DNA of 64,000 nucleotides from Saprospiraceae bacterium (GCA_020848995.1 JADLHA010000048.1:62001-126000), one strand, 5' to 3'; positions 33,717 through 43,310 are shown, counted from the stretch's first letter. The notes: generated by a model not told the origin, from the sequence alone. Numbers and translations are program-made.

Positions 33717-35074
33717 TGGCGAAGCGTGCTTTTGCGTTTTGGAGTGCCCTTCTTCGACGACATTGTATTCAAGTTGCCGCGCTTACGCTGCTCCTGGGTT
33801 TTGAGTCATGTGTCCAGGTACCCAACCGCCATGAAGGGCTGGCACCGGGTCCGTGGCGTGGAATGTTATTTGTCGACAAGCACGAGGAAATGGTCGTTAC
33901 CAAAAACAAGGATAAAATAGTCGAGCGCGATACACGCTACGAAGACAAATCGACTTTTGTCGCGTTTCTTTTTGACATCGAAGTGGATGCGGATGGGCAG
34001 CAGAAGATGCTGGTAAAAAATGGCCGGGAAAGGCTCCCTTTCGACATCGGTTACACGGGCAAAAATGCCAATGGCACGGAGGATAGTTTTTATGTCGACC
34101 TGAGCCCCTACGATGCCTGTCTTAGCGGGCTTTACGACGCCAATAAAATGCAGGGAAGCTGGAAAGTTCTGGACAAACCCGGATATTCAATGCCGTTCGA
34201 AGCGCGTTTCGGCCAAGATCACCTTTTCCACAAGACCGAAGGCAACGTGATGCCATCAAAGATCGGAAGCGTTTACCAGTGTTTGTTCAGCCCTGATGGG
34301 GCGGATGCCTATTCGGCTGTTGGCGAATTCGTTCAGAATGGATGGAAAGTGGAGGGAACCTTTCGTACTGAAACCGGCGACTTCCGTTACCTGGCCGGTA
34401 ATATCTACGGTGACCAGATGAAGCTGTCTTGCTTTGATGGGGCACATGCCTTTCTGTTCACAGCAGCAATTGGGTCGGACAGTTTGGCTGGAAAATTTTA
34501 CTCGGGTGTGCATTATCAGACCGATTGGTACGGGAAAAAGGTTGAGCGCGGAATGTTGCGAAATCCCGATTCGCTCAGCCTTTCAAGTAATGACCAGGAA
34601 TTTGAATTTGGGTTTATGACACCTGAGGGAAAAAGACTTCACTTTAGCGATAGCGCTTTTACCGGAAAAATCAAAATCGTTCAGATTATGGGTTCATGGT
34701 GTCCGAATTGCATGGACGAGGCGGTCTTTTTAAAGGACTATTTTGCCCGGAACCCAGATCCTGAAATTGCCATAGTCGGCCTAGCTTTTGAGCGTTATCC
34801 GGAACGGGAAAAGGCCATGGAGCGCATACGGCGCTTTTCAGAAGCACTGGACCTGCCCTACCCCGTAGCTTATGGGGGAAGGGCCAATCGCGATTCTGCA
34901 GCTGTGGCCGTACCCCAGATTTCCGGGGTACTTGCATTTCCGACCATGCTGTTTGTCGATCGCAATAACCGCATTTACAAAGTTCACACGGGTTTTGACG
35001 GACCTGCAACATCAGCCTACACTAGGTTCGAATCCGAATTTACTCATACATTGGAAGCTTTGAAAGGAAAATGA
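33716..35074 (+). CDS. TlpA-like thioredoxin-fold lipoprotein
   Basis: A 452-residue periplasmic protein. The N-terminal hydrophobic segment ends in GFESC, a possible lipobox. Residues about 40-290 form a beta-rich domain of unknown role (PWRGMLFVDKHEEMV). The C-terminal 150 residues are a TlpA/ResA-type thioredoxin domain with WCPNC at 328-332 and a cis-proline region near LAFPTMLFVDRNN. It probably reduces or exchanges disulfides of envelope proteins. Bacteroidota often carry such N-terminally extended TlpA proteins, and the partner is unknown. It overlaps its neighbours by 1 and 4 bases, suggesting one operon. Confidence 0.85.
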   Translation: MAKRAFAFWSALLRRHCIQVAALTLLLGFESCVQVPNRHEGLAPGPWRGMLFVDKHEEMVVTKNKDKIVERDTRYEDKSTFVAFLFDIEVDADGQQKMLVKNGRERLPFDIGYTGKNANGTEDSFYVDLSPYDACLSGLYDANKMQGSWKVLDKPGYSMPFEARFGQDHLFHKTEGNVMPSKIGSVYQCLFSPDGADAYSAVGEFVQNGWKVEGTFRTETGDFRYLAGNIYGDQMKLSCFDGAHAFLFTAAIGSDSLAGKFYSGVHYQTDWYGKKVERGMLRNPDSLSLSSNDQEFEFGFMTPEGKRLHFSDSAFTGKIKIVQIMGSWCPNCMDEAVFLKDYFARNPDPEIAIVGLAFERYPEREKAMERIRRFSEALDLPYPVAYGGRANRDSAAVAVPQISGVLAFPTMLFVDRNNRIYKVHTGFDGPATSAYTRFESEFTHTLEALKGK

Positions 35075-35844
35075 ACGAAGTCGCTTTGATCACAGGTGCC
35101 AGTTCTGGCATTGGCCGGGCCACGGCACGGTTATTTGCAACGAAGGGTATCCGGAAACTCTTTTTGTGTGCAAGGCGGAGGGATCGGTTGGAGGCGCTTG
35201 CTGCAGAGCTTTCTGCATTTAAAGAGCTGCGCGTGGTTCCCATTGCGTTTGACATACGGGACCAGTATGCCGTTGCCGGAGCCCTCGACGCCATAAAAGG
35301 CGAATTGGAGGAGGTCGATGTTTTGATCAACAATGCCGGATTGGCAAAAGGATTTGGACCGATCCATGAAGGAAGCTTGCCCGACTGGGAAACGATGATC
35401 GACACCAACGTAAAGGGTTTGTTGTACATTACGCGCATCATCGCTCCCGGAATGGTGGCACGACGCAGCGGCCACATCATAAATGTGTGCTCGACAGCTG
35501 GCAAGGAGGTATACCCTGGGGGCAACGTGTACTGTGCAACAAAATTTGCCGTAGATGCCTTGACCAAGGCACTGAGACAGGATCTCTACACATACGGCGT
35601 TCGGGTTGGCCAGATTGCACCCGGCCATGTTGAAGAAACTGAATTTGCTCTTACCCGGTTTGACGGAGATGCAGAACGCGCAAACATCTACAGTGATTTT
35701 CAACCGCTCAAAGCCACTGATGTTGCGGAAATCATTTATTTTATGGTATCGCGGCCACATCATGTCAACATACAGGATGTCCTGGTTATGTCTTCCCAGC
35801 AAGCCTCTGCAAGCCTCATTCACCGGTCAGGCCGGGAGCGATGA
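35071..35844 (+). CDS. Short-chain dehydrogenase/reductase (YdfG-like)
   Basis: A 257-residue NAD(P)-dependent oxidoreductase of the classical SDR family. The cofactor motif TGASSGIG (about 9-16), NNAG, the catalytic serine in NVCSTAGKEV and YCATK (Tyr and Lys) are all present, followed by IAPGHVEETEF. The arginines after the first strand (CARRRDR) favour NADP. It resembles 3-hydroxy acid dehydrogenases of the YdfG group, but the substrate cannot be read from sequence. The start overlaps the TlpA-like gene's stop as ATGA. Confidence 0.9.
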   Translation: MNEVALITGASSGIGRATARLFATKGIRKLFLCARRRDRLEALAAELSAFKELRVVPIAFDIRDQYAVAGALDAIKGELEEVDVLINNAGLAKGFGPIHEGSLPDWETMIDTNVKGLLYITRIIAPGMVARRSGHIINVCSTAGKEVYPGGNVYCATKFAVDALTKALRQDLYTYGVRVGQIAPGHVEETEFALTRFDGDAERANIYSDFQPLKATDVAEIIYFMVSRPHHVNIQDVLVMSSQQASASLIHRSGRER

Positions 35845-36069
35845 AGCCTTGGTCCCATCCATCAGGCAACTAAAGGGGTCCTCGAATAACTCCGTTTTGA
35901 TGCCCGCAGGAAAATAGCCACCTCTTAACATCCTGATGAGGCCAGCAGTCCTTTAGGAATGTAAGATGAGGTGTAACAAATCAGGCTATGTCGAATAAAG
36001 AATGCCCTGTGTCGTGCGCGTGAGCCCAGGTGGGAAGACGGGCATAAGCGTTGGAATAGCGAGACGCCC

Positions 36070-38634
36070 TCAAAACTTCGCGAAGCGAAGGGCTTTCTTG
36101 TTTCCTCCCAGGAATAAATAATAGCTCCCGGATTGGAGCTGGGCAATGTCGATGGTTGTACCGTTGCGGTTTTCCAACACCCCATCCAACAGCATTTTGC
36201 CATCCTGACTGAAAATCTGAAACGGTACATCCTCCCTATTGCTGTTTGGATAGTGAAGGCGAAGGTGCAATTTGTCTGAAGCTGGATTGGGGAATGCTGT
36301 AACCGACCCTGAAGTCTCTGATTGGTCTGAGCTAACGACCGTTTTTAGAATAAGATCCAGCGGAAAACTCATGATGGATTTGCCGTAGGTGGCGGCGACC
36401 AAGGTATTCTGCTTTTCGTTGATAGCCAGGTCGAAGACCTCAATAAATGGCATGTTGTCACCTACCCTCTGCCAGTGTTGGCCGCCATCCGTTGTCGCGA
36501 AAACACCGAGGTGGTTGCCAATAAAAAGGACCGAATCATTGCGTTGTGGGTATACAAGGATATCGTAAACCGGCAATTCAGGGAGGTCTCCATGGATGCT
36601 TTCCCAGCTTTTTCCGCCGTCGGTGGTTTTGTAAACATGAACGCCGTAATCATTGCTCCGGTGTCCGCTAAGCGTTACAAAAAAATGAGAGCTGTTGACG
36701 TAAGAGCATTTGACAGAACTGATGTAGGCGACCGGGAGTCCGGCAGAGACGTTTTCCCATCCCTGGTCGTAATTGAAGGTTCTCCATACGTTGCCGTTGA
36801 TCGTCCCCGCAATGATTACCCGATCGTCAAGCGGCGATTCGTCCAGACTGGTGATGCTGGGGCCGGAGCGCGACGGATAACGGACGGGCACAGTCAAGTC
36901 GGGACTGATGGCTGCAAAGTGTGCTCCGGTATCACTTGGATTGGCATAAACCCTGCTGGAACCCGCCAGCATCTTTGAAGGGTTGTGCCTTGAAAGCATA
37001 TAAGGGAAGTCCCAGTTTTTATTGCCTTTGATCCCGTTGCTGAAAGCATCCCAACTGCCGTTCGCATATTGCCAAATATTCCCATTCTGATATTCGGCAT
37101 AGTAGATGTTGGGGTCGCCGGGCTTAAAGTCCATCTGAAATCCGTCGCCTCCAAAAATGCGATCCCAGGTACTGATCGAGGAACGATTGCCGCCGGTCGA
37201 TCCGTTATCCTGTAAGCCACCGTAGTACAATTCGGGTTTATTCGGATTGTAGGCAACCCGGTACACCTGATTTGTTGGGATGTCCTCAATGTCCGTCCAA
37301 AGGTCGTCTGCGTTGGAATAATGGTATAAGCCGCCGTCAGTCCCCAACAATACGTTGCCATTTTTCAGGTAAACCAGGTCGTGCTTGTCGGCATGTACTT
37401 CGTACGTATCCCAGAAGGGCGCTGCCGGTTCCCAGTTTTTGCCGCCGTCCCGCGAGCGAAACAGGTCAACTCCAAGAATAAATAAGTCATTGGGATCATT
37501 TGGGTTCACGGCCATGTGATGAAAATACCATCCAAAGCCACCCATGCAATTGCAGTTGAGTCCTGTGTTCTCCCCAACGGCTTTGATGTCGGTCCACGTT
37601 TCGCCCCCATCATCAGAGCGGTAGATTGCAAAAAGTTGGTGGCCGGCGCTTCTGCCGCAGGTAAAATAGCGGACGTAGCGGGCATAGATTACATCGGGTT
37701 GACTCTGGACCATGGCGAGGGCAATGCGGCCATTGAGGCTGTCGGAGGGAAGTCCTTTGGTGAGCTTTTTCCATTTTTTTCCCCCATCGGTGCTTTTGAA
37801 GATTTGCCCGTCAGGACCGTTAACGATACTTCTGTGATGCAGCCCCAGCTTGTTCCAGCTCGCAAGCAACAGCGTATCCGGATGGGTCGGATGGATCTCG
37901 AAGTCAGTTACCCCTGTGGAGTCGTTCAGGTAAAATACCTTGTTCCAGGTCTTCCCCGCATCGTCAGAACGGTACAATCCCCGATGTTCGTCCTTGCCGT
38001 AGCTGTATCCTATGGCCGCTGCATATACAACGGTTGATTTATAAGGATGGACGGCAATTTCTGAGATAACCCTTGTTTCTTTTAAACCGGAATAGGTCCA
38101 ACTTTGGCCCATGTCGGTGCTTTTGTACAGGCCTGCACCCTGACCGCAATAGAAACCACCACTGTGGTCACCCGTGCCGAGGTAAATGGTATTGGGATTC
38201 GAGGGGTCAAAAGCGATGTCTGAAACGTACAAGCTGGCTTCCTGGTCAAAGACCGGAGTCCAATGCTGTCCTCCGTCAACCGTACGATAGGCGCCGCCGT
38301 GCGAAAAGCCAATGAAGAGAATGTCTTCATTTTGAGGATGCACTGCAATGGTATTGACCCGGCCACCCAGGTTCCCCGGTCCCTCGGTCGTCCATTTTCC
38401 GGGATAAACCGAGGAAGGTCCCCGGTAGGTGCCGGCTTCGCGTCGAAACGATTCAATTTCCAGGGCGAGCTGGTCCAAAAATGCACGGTCGGGAATGCCC
38501 ATTTTATCCAGGAGGTACATGTCATCCGGAGGGATCGGATCTGCTAACCCGGATGAACCTTCATGAACTCCGGGAGTACATTGCATAAGGGTTAAGGCGA
38601 ATATTCCGGCAAGGAAGGATTTGTACATGTTCAA
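36070..38634 (-). CDS. BNR/sortilin-like repeat protein with T9SS type A sorting domain
   Basis: An 854-residue exported protein. Its body is built of propeller blades with many Asp-box motifs of the S/T-x-D-x-G-x-x-W type (STDMGQSW, RSDDAGKTW, STDGGKKW, RSDDGGETW, TTDGGKSW, TTDGGQHW), like VPS10/sortilin and sialidase folds. Residues from about 775 (VTAFPNPASDKLHLRL, LQSGSYYLFLGG) are a T9SS type A domain. The N-terminal signal ends LTLMQC; glutamine before the cysteine is unusual for a lipobox, so it may be an ordinary signal peptide. No sialidase active-site residues were identified. It lies 13 bases after the thioesterase gene, in the same direction. Confidence 0.87.
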   Translation of the reverse strand: MNMYKSFLAGIFALTLMQCTPGVHEGSSGLADPIPPDDMYLLDKMGIPDRAFLDQLALEIESFRREAGTYRGPSSVYPGKWTTEGPGNLGGRVNTIAVHPQNEDILFIGFSHGGAYRTVDGGQHWTPVFDQEASLYVSDIAFDPSNPNTIYLGTGDHSGGFYCGQGAGLYKSTDMGQSWTYSGLKETRVISEIAVHPYKSTVVYAAAIGYSYGKDEHRGLYRSDDAGKTWNKVFYLNDSTGVTDFEIHPTHPDTLLLASWNKLGLHHRSIVNGPDGQIFKSTDGGKKWKKLTKGLPSDSLNGRIALAMVQSQPDVIYARYVRYFTCGRSAGHQLFAIYRSDDGGETWTDIKAVGENTGLNCNCMGGFGWYFHHMAVNPNDPNDLFILGVDLFRSRDGGKNWEPAAPFWDTYEVHADKHDLVYLKNGNVLLGTDGGLYHYSNADDLWTDIEDIPTNQVYRVAYNPNKPELYYGGLQDNGSTGGNRSSISTWDRIFGGDGFQMDFKPGDPNIYYAEYQNGNIWQYANGSWDAFSNGIKGNKNWDFPYMLSRHNPSKMLAGSSRVYANPSDTGAHFAAISPDLTVPVRYPSRSGPSITSLDESPLDDRVIIAGTINGNVWRTFNYDQGWENVSAGLPVAYISSVKCSYVNSSHFFVTLSGHRSNDYGVHVYKTTDGGKSWESIHGDLPELPVYDILVYPQRNDSVLFIGNHLGVFATTDGGQHWQRVGDNMPFIEVFDLAINEKQNTLVAATYGKSIMSFPLDLILKTVVSSDQSETSGSVTAFPNPASDKLHLRLHYPNSNREDVPFQIFSQDGKMLLDGVLENRNGTTIDIAQLQSGSYYLFLGGNKKALRFAKF

Positions 38635-38647
38635 CTGGATTGAATGG

Positions 38648-39169
38648 TTATGAGTTTAAAAAGTCCTTGGACTGACGTGCCTCGGAGGGTTTAATGCGCC
38701 CACTATGAACCAGACGCATTTCCCTGCGTACTGCTGCCTCCTCGTATAATTTTTTTTCTGCATCTGTTATCGGTGTGACGGCAGGAATGGCCTTTGGTCT
38801 ATGGCTCTCCGCGTCCAAAGCAACAAAAGTAAAGAATGCCTGGTTGGTTTTGCGTGCTTCCTTCTCCAGGACACCCCGGGTAAACACTTCGAGGTGGACC
38901 TCGATGGATGTGTGAAATGCGCGCGTGACCCGGGCAACAATGTTGACCACGTCGCCAAGCCGGATCGGCTCCTGAAAAGTCAAATGATCTACTGAAACGG
39001 TTACGGCATGAGATTCACAGTGTTTGCTCGCACAAATTCCCGATGCGATATCCATCCATCGCATCAAATTTCCTCCCATGAGGTTGCCCAGAATGTTTGT
39101 GTCGTTGGGCATGACCAGTTCGTTCATTTCCGTCACGGAGTCCGCAACTTTTTTTCCGGAATCGTTCAT
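38648..39169 (-). CDS. Acyl-CoA thioesterase, hot-dog fold
   Basis: A 173-residue cytosolic hydrolase of acyl-CoA esters, of the YciA / brown-fat-thioesterase type. The family's hot-dog helix region is visible (MPNDTNILGNLMGGNLMRWMDIASGI), as are HAVTVSVDHLTFQEPIRLGD and RKTNQAFFTFVALD. It overlaps the lipB stop by 4 bases, so the two are probably co-translated. Acyl-CoA turnover beside octanoyl transfer is suggestive but not evidence of a shared pathway. Chain-length preference is unknown. Confidence 0.9.
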   Translation of the reverse strand: MNDSGKKVADSVTEMNELVMPNDTNILGNLMGGNLMRWMDIASGICASKHCESHAVTVSVDHLTFQEPIRLGDVVNIVARVTRAFHTSIEVHLEVFTRGVLEKEARKTNQAFFTFVALDAESHRPKAIPAVTPITDAEKKLYEEAAVRREMRLVHSGRIKPSEARQSKDFLNS

Positions 39170-39885
39170 GGTATGCGTTCAAGTTGAAAGGTCCTCAAAA
39201 ATTGTTGTAAAAATCGTCGTTTGAGTTCGTGCATGTCAATTTCCTTTCCGGTTTCTTTGGCCAATGAAGTGACCGGCTTTTTGTTGGGGTCAATGCCACA
39301 GGGCACGATGTACCCGAAATAATCGAGGTTGGTATTTGCATTGAAAGCAAGTCCGTGCAAGCTGACCCAGCGACTTAAGTGAACCCCGATGGCGCAGATC
39401 TTTCTCGGTTTTTCGCTGTTTACGTCAACCCAGACTCCTGTCAAACCTTCGATTCGGCCCGACTCCACCTCGTATTGCTTCAACACCTCAATGATGGCCT
39501 GTTCCAGGCTTCGGATGTAGCGATGGACGTCGCAAAATAATTTCTCCAGATCGAGTATGGGATAAGCCACGAGTTGCCCCGGGCCATGGTAGGTGATGTC
39601 TCCTCCGCGGTTGATGGCATAGTATTCTGCCTGAATTTCTTTCATCTCGTCGGATGACTTCAGCAAGTGTTCTTCCTTTCCCGAGCGGCCAAGCGTGAAG
39701 ACATGAGGGTGTTCGCAAAGGATCAGGGTATGGTGTTCGAAATGCCTGCCGCTGCGTTTGCGCTCGATCAGGTCGCAATGGATCCTGGTCTGGTATTCCC
39801 ACGCCCGGTCGAAGGGCACCAGGCCCAGGTCTACGACCTGCACGCCATGCGGATGAAATGTTAAATTCCTTTGAGAATCAGGCAA
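39166..39885 (-). CDS. lipB: Lipoyl(octanoyl) transferase
   Basis: This enzyme moves octanoate from acyl carrier protein to the lipoyl domains of enzymes such as pyruvate dehydrogenase, the step before LipA adds sulfur. Motifs are CEHPHVFTLGRSG, RGGDITYHGPGQLVAYP, KICAIGVHLSRWVSLHG with the catalytic lysine, and YIVPCGI with the nucleophilic cysteine. The start is uncertain: TTG at 39885 gives 239 residues and GTG at 39843 would remove 14. The promoter of the divergent gene at 39917 overlaps this start. The thioesterase and BNR genes follow on the same strand. Confidence 0.94.
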   Translation of the reverse strand: MPDSQRNLTFHPHGVQVVDLGLVPFDRAWEYQTRIHCDLIERKRSGRHFEHHTLILCEHPHVFTLGRSGKEEHLLKSSDEMKEIQAEYYAINRGGDITYHGPGQLVAYPILDLEKLFCDVHRYIRSLEQAIIEVLKQYEVESGRIEGLTGVWVDVNSEKPRKICAIGVHLSRWVSLHGLAFNANTNLDYFGYIVPCGIDPNKKPVTSLAKETGKEIDMHELKRRFLQQFLRTFQLERIP

Positions 39886-39900
39886 ATGACCTTAATTTTG
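39870..39900 (+). promoter_or_regulatory. Complete Bacteroidota promoter for the thioredoxin-dockerin gene
   Basis: This is the only perfect two-part match seen: TTTG (39870-39873), 19 bases, TAATTTTG (39893-39900). Transcription would start near 39907, about 10 bases before ATG 39917. The -33 element lies inside the 5' end of the divergent lipB frame. Confidence 0.75.
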
Positions 39901-39916
39901 ATACAAAATAACAGCT

Positions 39917-41629
39917 ATGTCAGGCAGAGAGTTCAGTTTTGCATTCACGTTGATGGCTATCCAGCTCGTGCAGGCTCAGAAAGCCCCGGACTTTACGGTT
40001 ACCGATTTTAACAACAAGACCCACCGCCTATACGAAGACTACCTCAACCAAAACAAAGTTGTTGTACTTAAGTTCTTTTTTGTTGGGTGCCCTCCCTGTG
40101 CAAATATCGCACCGTACGTCGAGCAGGCCTACCAGCGTTGGGGTGCTGGAGCCGGCAAAACCGAATTTCTTGAAATAAGCACCCTGAGTTCAGATAAGAA
40201 CAACACCATAAAGTCTTACCATCAGTCCAAAGGACTTTCCTTCCCCGGCATAGGTTCCGACGGAGGTGCACAAGCAGCTCTTCAGCCCTATAAGTCCGGC
40301 ACTTTTGGTACCTGGTACGGAACGCCGACCTTTGTGGTGATCGCCCCCGACGGTACCGTGGAGTACAACGTAAACATGAGCCTGGGAAACCCCTATGGTC
40401 TCGACACCGCGATTGCCCGTGCTTTTCGCAGCACAGGCGGTGGAGGCTGCCCAAATGCATTCAGCGTAAAAACGGTCACCCAATTGCAGCCGGATACTTA
40501 TTTCCTCATTGATTACCAGAACGGGAATCCGACGAGGGAGCTCAGTTCAGGGGCTTACAATTGTGAATTTAACCTGCCTGCCGACCTCAGTGGATTGTAC
40601 GTCGTCCCCCAATTTAATCTGACGGAAAATCCGGTTGACCGGATCTCCCTTGCCGATGTGGTCCGCATCCAGAAGTACATCCTGCAACTGCAAACGTTCA
40701 ACAAACTCCAGGTTAAACTCGCCGACGTCAACAATTCGTGGAGCATTACAACGGCAGATGTTGCAGAAATCCGAAAACTCATTCTTGGGGTGAGCACAGG
40801 GTTTAAAAAATTGCCGGGCCAGTTTGAAGTGGTCTATGATCCGGGTTCAAAAAATCTGACTACGATTGACAATAAAGTTTCCCTTGAAAGCCTCCTTGCC
40901 TCCCCTGCGGCAGTCAACGAATTTGGCATTGGAAAGTACGGCGACGTCAGCGGTGCTGAAATGTTCAGAGACCAGGTTCCTGTTGATCGAGGCCAATCGG
41001 CCAATGGTATTGAAGTTTTGACGGAAGCCCTCCCCGGAGGCTTCCTGCGATCGACGTTTTTTGCAGAAGAACCGTCGTTGCTCGAGGGTGTACAACTGGG
41101 TCTTCCCATTCAGAACGCTCACATCGTCGACTTAAAATCAGCATCATCCTGCTTTGAAACGGAATGGGCGGTTTCTCCGGAATCCCGCGAGTTGAGAGTG
41201 TTGTTGGAGAACAATTTTTCGTGTAGTGAACCGCTTCCGTCAAAATCGGCCCTGTTTACCGTGATGTTTAAAGATCCTCACTTTCCAGGTTGGAGACTCT
41301 CCGACCAGTTCCATCAGGAAATGGTTTATGCAAATGGATCAACAGTCACTTCCTTTAGTCTGAAGCCCCAGGGGTTGGAAAATAGGGTTCAACGCGAGGT
41401 GTGGGTGAATCTTGTTCATGGCAAGGTCTTGATTCAATCTCCTCAATTGCTTTCAGGCGCCATGCTCTTTGACCTGCAGGGAAAGACGTTACAATCCAGT
41501 CAGCCACTGACGGGTAATGTGTGCGAAATCCCGGTATCGGGTATTTCTCCTGGCATTTATGCTTTGAAAATACAATATGCGGACGGGATTGCCACTGCAA
41601 GGATGCTGTCCATCGTCGAACCGGATTGA
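39917..41629 (+). CDS. Exported thioredoxin-fold protein with dockerin-like repeats and T9SS type A-like end
   Basis: A 570-residue protein with three parts. After the signal peptide (cleavage near LVQAQ) comes a TlpA/peroxiredoxin-like thioredoxin domain with C58-P-P-C61 and a YGTPTFVVIAPDGT cis-proline region. Residues about 238-296 form two dockerin-like repeats: ISLADVVRIQKYIL, then DVNNSWSITTADV and AEIRKLILG; the second keeps most calcium-loop positions, the first is degenerate. Beta-rich sequence follows, and the last 80 residues (GAMLFDLQGKTLQSS, ISPGIYALKIQYADG) look like a T9SS type A domain. A redox enzyme displayed at the surface is the simplest reading. The gene stands alone behind a perfect promoter. 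Confidence 0.85.
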   Translation: MSGREFSFAFTLMAIQLVQAQKAPDFTVTDFNNKTHRLYEDYLNQNKVVVLKFFFVGCPPCANIAPYVEQAYQRWGAGAGKTEFLEISTLSSDKNNTIKSYHQSKGLSFPGIGSDGGAQAALQPYKSGTFGTWYGTPTFVVIAPDGTVEYNVNMSLGNPYGLDTAIARAFRSTGGGGCPNAFSVKTVTQLQPDTYFLIDYQNGNPTRELSSGAYNCEFNLPADLSGLYVVPQFNLTENPVDRISLADVVRIQKYILQLQTFNKLQVKLADVNNSWSITTADVAEIRKLILGVSTGFKKLPGQFEVVYDPGSKNLTTIDNKVSLESLLASPAAVNEFGIGKYGDVSGAEMFRDQVPVDRGQSANGIEVLTEALPGGFLRSTFFAEEPSLLEGVQLGLPIQNAHIVDLKSASSCFETEWAVSPESRELRVLLENNFSCSEPLPSKSALFTVMFKDPHFPGWRLSDQFHQEMVYANGSTVTSFSLKPQGLENRVQREVWVNLVHGKVLIQSPQLLSGAMLFDLQGKTLQSSQPLTGNVCEIPVSGISPGIYALKIQYADGIATARMLSIVEPD

Positions 41630-41660
41630 TTGGTTCCCGAACAACCGGATCCAGCAGGCT

Positions 41661-43280
41661 TTATCGAGCCAGGTGGCCGGTCAGCCCGTTAAGTCGCAAT
41701 AGGTTGAGGGCATTGACCTGAAGCCCAGACACCCATGGTTGTGCAAACCAGGCGGTCTGGTCGTAAAATAAAAAGATAACGGGAGCCTCAGCGATCAGTA
41801 TGCTGTCCATTTTATGGTAAAGCTGTTTGCGATTGCTCTCGTCGCGCTCCAACATCGCATGTTCATAACAGAGGTCGTAAGTCTCGTTGCGAAACCGCGT
41901 ATAATTAGGAGGTGCGGGGTTCTTCCCATAAAATACCGTTAGAAAGGTTTCTTCATCCGGGTAGTCGGCGATCCATGAACCGCGAAATGCGCTCAACGTG
42001 CCTTCGCGCATTTGTTCCCGGAGACTGGCCGTTTCCACTAAATCTATGGTGACGGGGATGCCAATCTCCTCCCATTGCCTGCTGATAAAGGTCACCAGAT
42101 CGATGTAATCTTTGTTCGAGCTGAGCGTCAGGGTGGGCAGAGTGCGGCGGTCGCTGTAACCGGCCTGATCGAGCAATTGACGGGCCTTTGTAGGGTTATA
42201 GTCGTAGCCGGGATTTTTATTCGGATCAAATCCGGGAAGGCCTTTGGGAATAAATCCGGAGTTAGCGGGTGTTCCCAGTCCAAAGCGAAGGTAACGGATG
42301 AGCTTCTCCCGGTCGATTGCATAGTTCAGCGCCTGACGGAAAGCCCGGACTTGCAAGGGGTGATCTTTGGGGACTCGCTCAAGGTTAAAGCCAATGTATT
42401 CGGTATTGAGGAAATCCCCTTTGAACAGTTGCATCTTTTTTGAATATTCGGTTTTGAGCGTGCCGTCACGATGGAGCAGTTGGTGTGCAAATCCCGCATG
42501 GATGCCTGAAAAAAAATCGATGGAGCCGTTGAGAAACTCCAGATAAGCTGTGCCCCGGTCTTCAATAAAACTGATGCGAATGCCATCTGCGACCGGAGGG
42601 GGGCCGAAGTAAGCGTCATGTCGTTCCAGAAAGAGGCCCTTTCTGCCCTGCCACTTCTTGAGTTTAAACCCATTGGTCCCAACCGGGTTGTAGGCAAAGT
42701 CCTCCTGGTAATGAGCCACCGCTTCCCGGGGAATGATGCTGCAGTATTGCATCGTGAGCAATTTGAGCAATGGCGAATAGTGCTTGCGCAGACGCAATTC
42801 AAAAAGTTCAGGAGCAGGAGCGCGAAATGGTTCGACTTCAGCCACGATATCTTTGAAGATCCAGGATCCCGGAGAGTGAATCGCCGGATCCAGCAACCTT
42901 CCAAAACTGTACACCACATCAGAAGCGACCAGGTAACGCGTGCTATCAGGACCAAAGCACGGGCTTTTGTGAAAAAGGATGTCCTTTCTGAGTTGGAAGC
43001 GATAGATTGTCGCATCTTCGGAAATGGACCATTGAGTAGCTACCTCGGGCAAGAGGTTCAGGGAATCGTCGAGATCTAACAATTGATTGTAGAGGTGATC
43101 GACAGCCCAGAGGTTGTTTTGAGCCTTTGCGAAGGCTGGATCCAACGAAGTGATCGCATTGGGCTGGTTATAGTGAAATACCTGCGAAGGGCCAACTCCT
43201 GTTGCCCCCTGTTCCCTGCATGAAAAAAACGCGAAGCCCAGATAGAGGCAAAACGCAGTCGCGAATCGCTTAAGCCACAT
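41661..43280 (-). CDS. Peptide/nickel-type ABC substrate-binding lipoprotein (family 5)
   Basis: A 539-residue solute-binding protein resembling OppA/DppA. The signal ends in the lipobox FFSC, so it should be lipid-anchored in the envelope. Family features are NAITSLDPAFA, SDVVYSFGRLLDP, NPVGTNGFKLKKW, FRQALNYAIDREKLIRYL and DQAGYSDRRTLPTLTL. No permease or ATPase genes accompany it, so its partners are elsewhere. A perfect -7 box lies at 43303-43310. The ligand is probably an oligopeptide, but this is not certain. Confidence 0.9.
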   Translation of the reverse strand: MWLKRFATAFCLYLGFAFFSCREQGATGVGPSQVFHYNQPNAITSLDPAFAKAQNNLWAVDHLYNQLLDLDDSLNLLPEVATQWSISEDATIYRFQLRKDILFHKSPCFGPDSTRYLVASDVVYSFGRLLDPAIHSPGSWIFKDIVAEVEPFRAPAPELFELRLRKHYSPLLKLLTMQYCSIIPREAVAHYQEDFAYNPVGTNGFKLKKWQGRKGLFLERHDAYFGPPPVADGIRISFIEDRGTAYLEFLNGSIDFFSGIHAGFAHQLLHRDGTLKTEYSKKMQLFKGDFLNTEYIGFNLERVPKDHPLQVRAFRQALNYAIDREKLIRYLRFGLGTPANSGFIPKGLPGFDPNKNPGYDYNPTKARQLLDQAGYSDRRTLPTLTLSSNKDYIDLVTFISRQWEEIGIPVTIDLVETASLREQMREGTLSAFRGSWIADYPDEETFLTVFYGKNPAPPNYTRFRNETYDLCYEHAMLERDESNRKQLYHKMDSILIAEAPVIFLFYDQTAWFAQPWVSGLQVNALNLLRLNGLTGHLAR

Positions 43281-43302
43281 ATTCCCCTCCCATTATTCGC
43301 CG

Positions 43303-43310
43303 CAAATCTA
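43303..43310 (-). promoter_or_regulatory. -7 box TAGATTTG for the substrate-binding lipoprotein
   Basis: Perfect TAnnTTTG followed by C, with transcription expected near 43296 and ATG at 43280. Confidence 0.55.

Noticed and set aside
35845..36069. Possible small gene in the gap between the SDR and BNR genes
   Set aside because: Only frames that overlap the SDR gene or lack a promoter are present; nothing else was recognised in these 225 bases.
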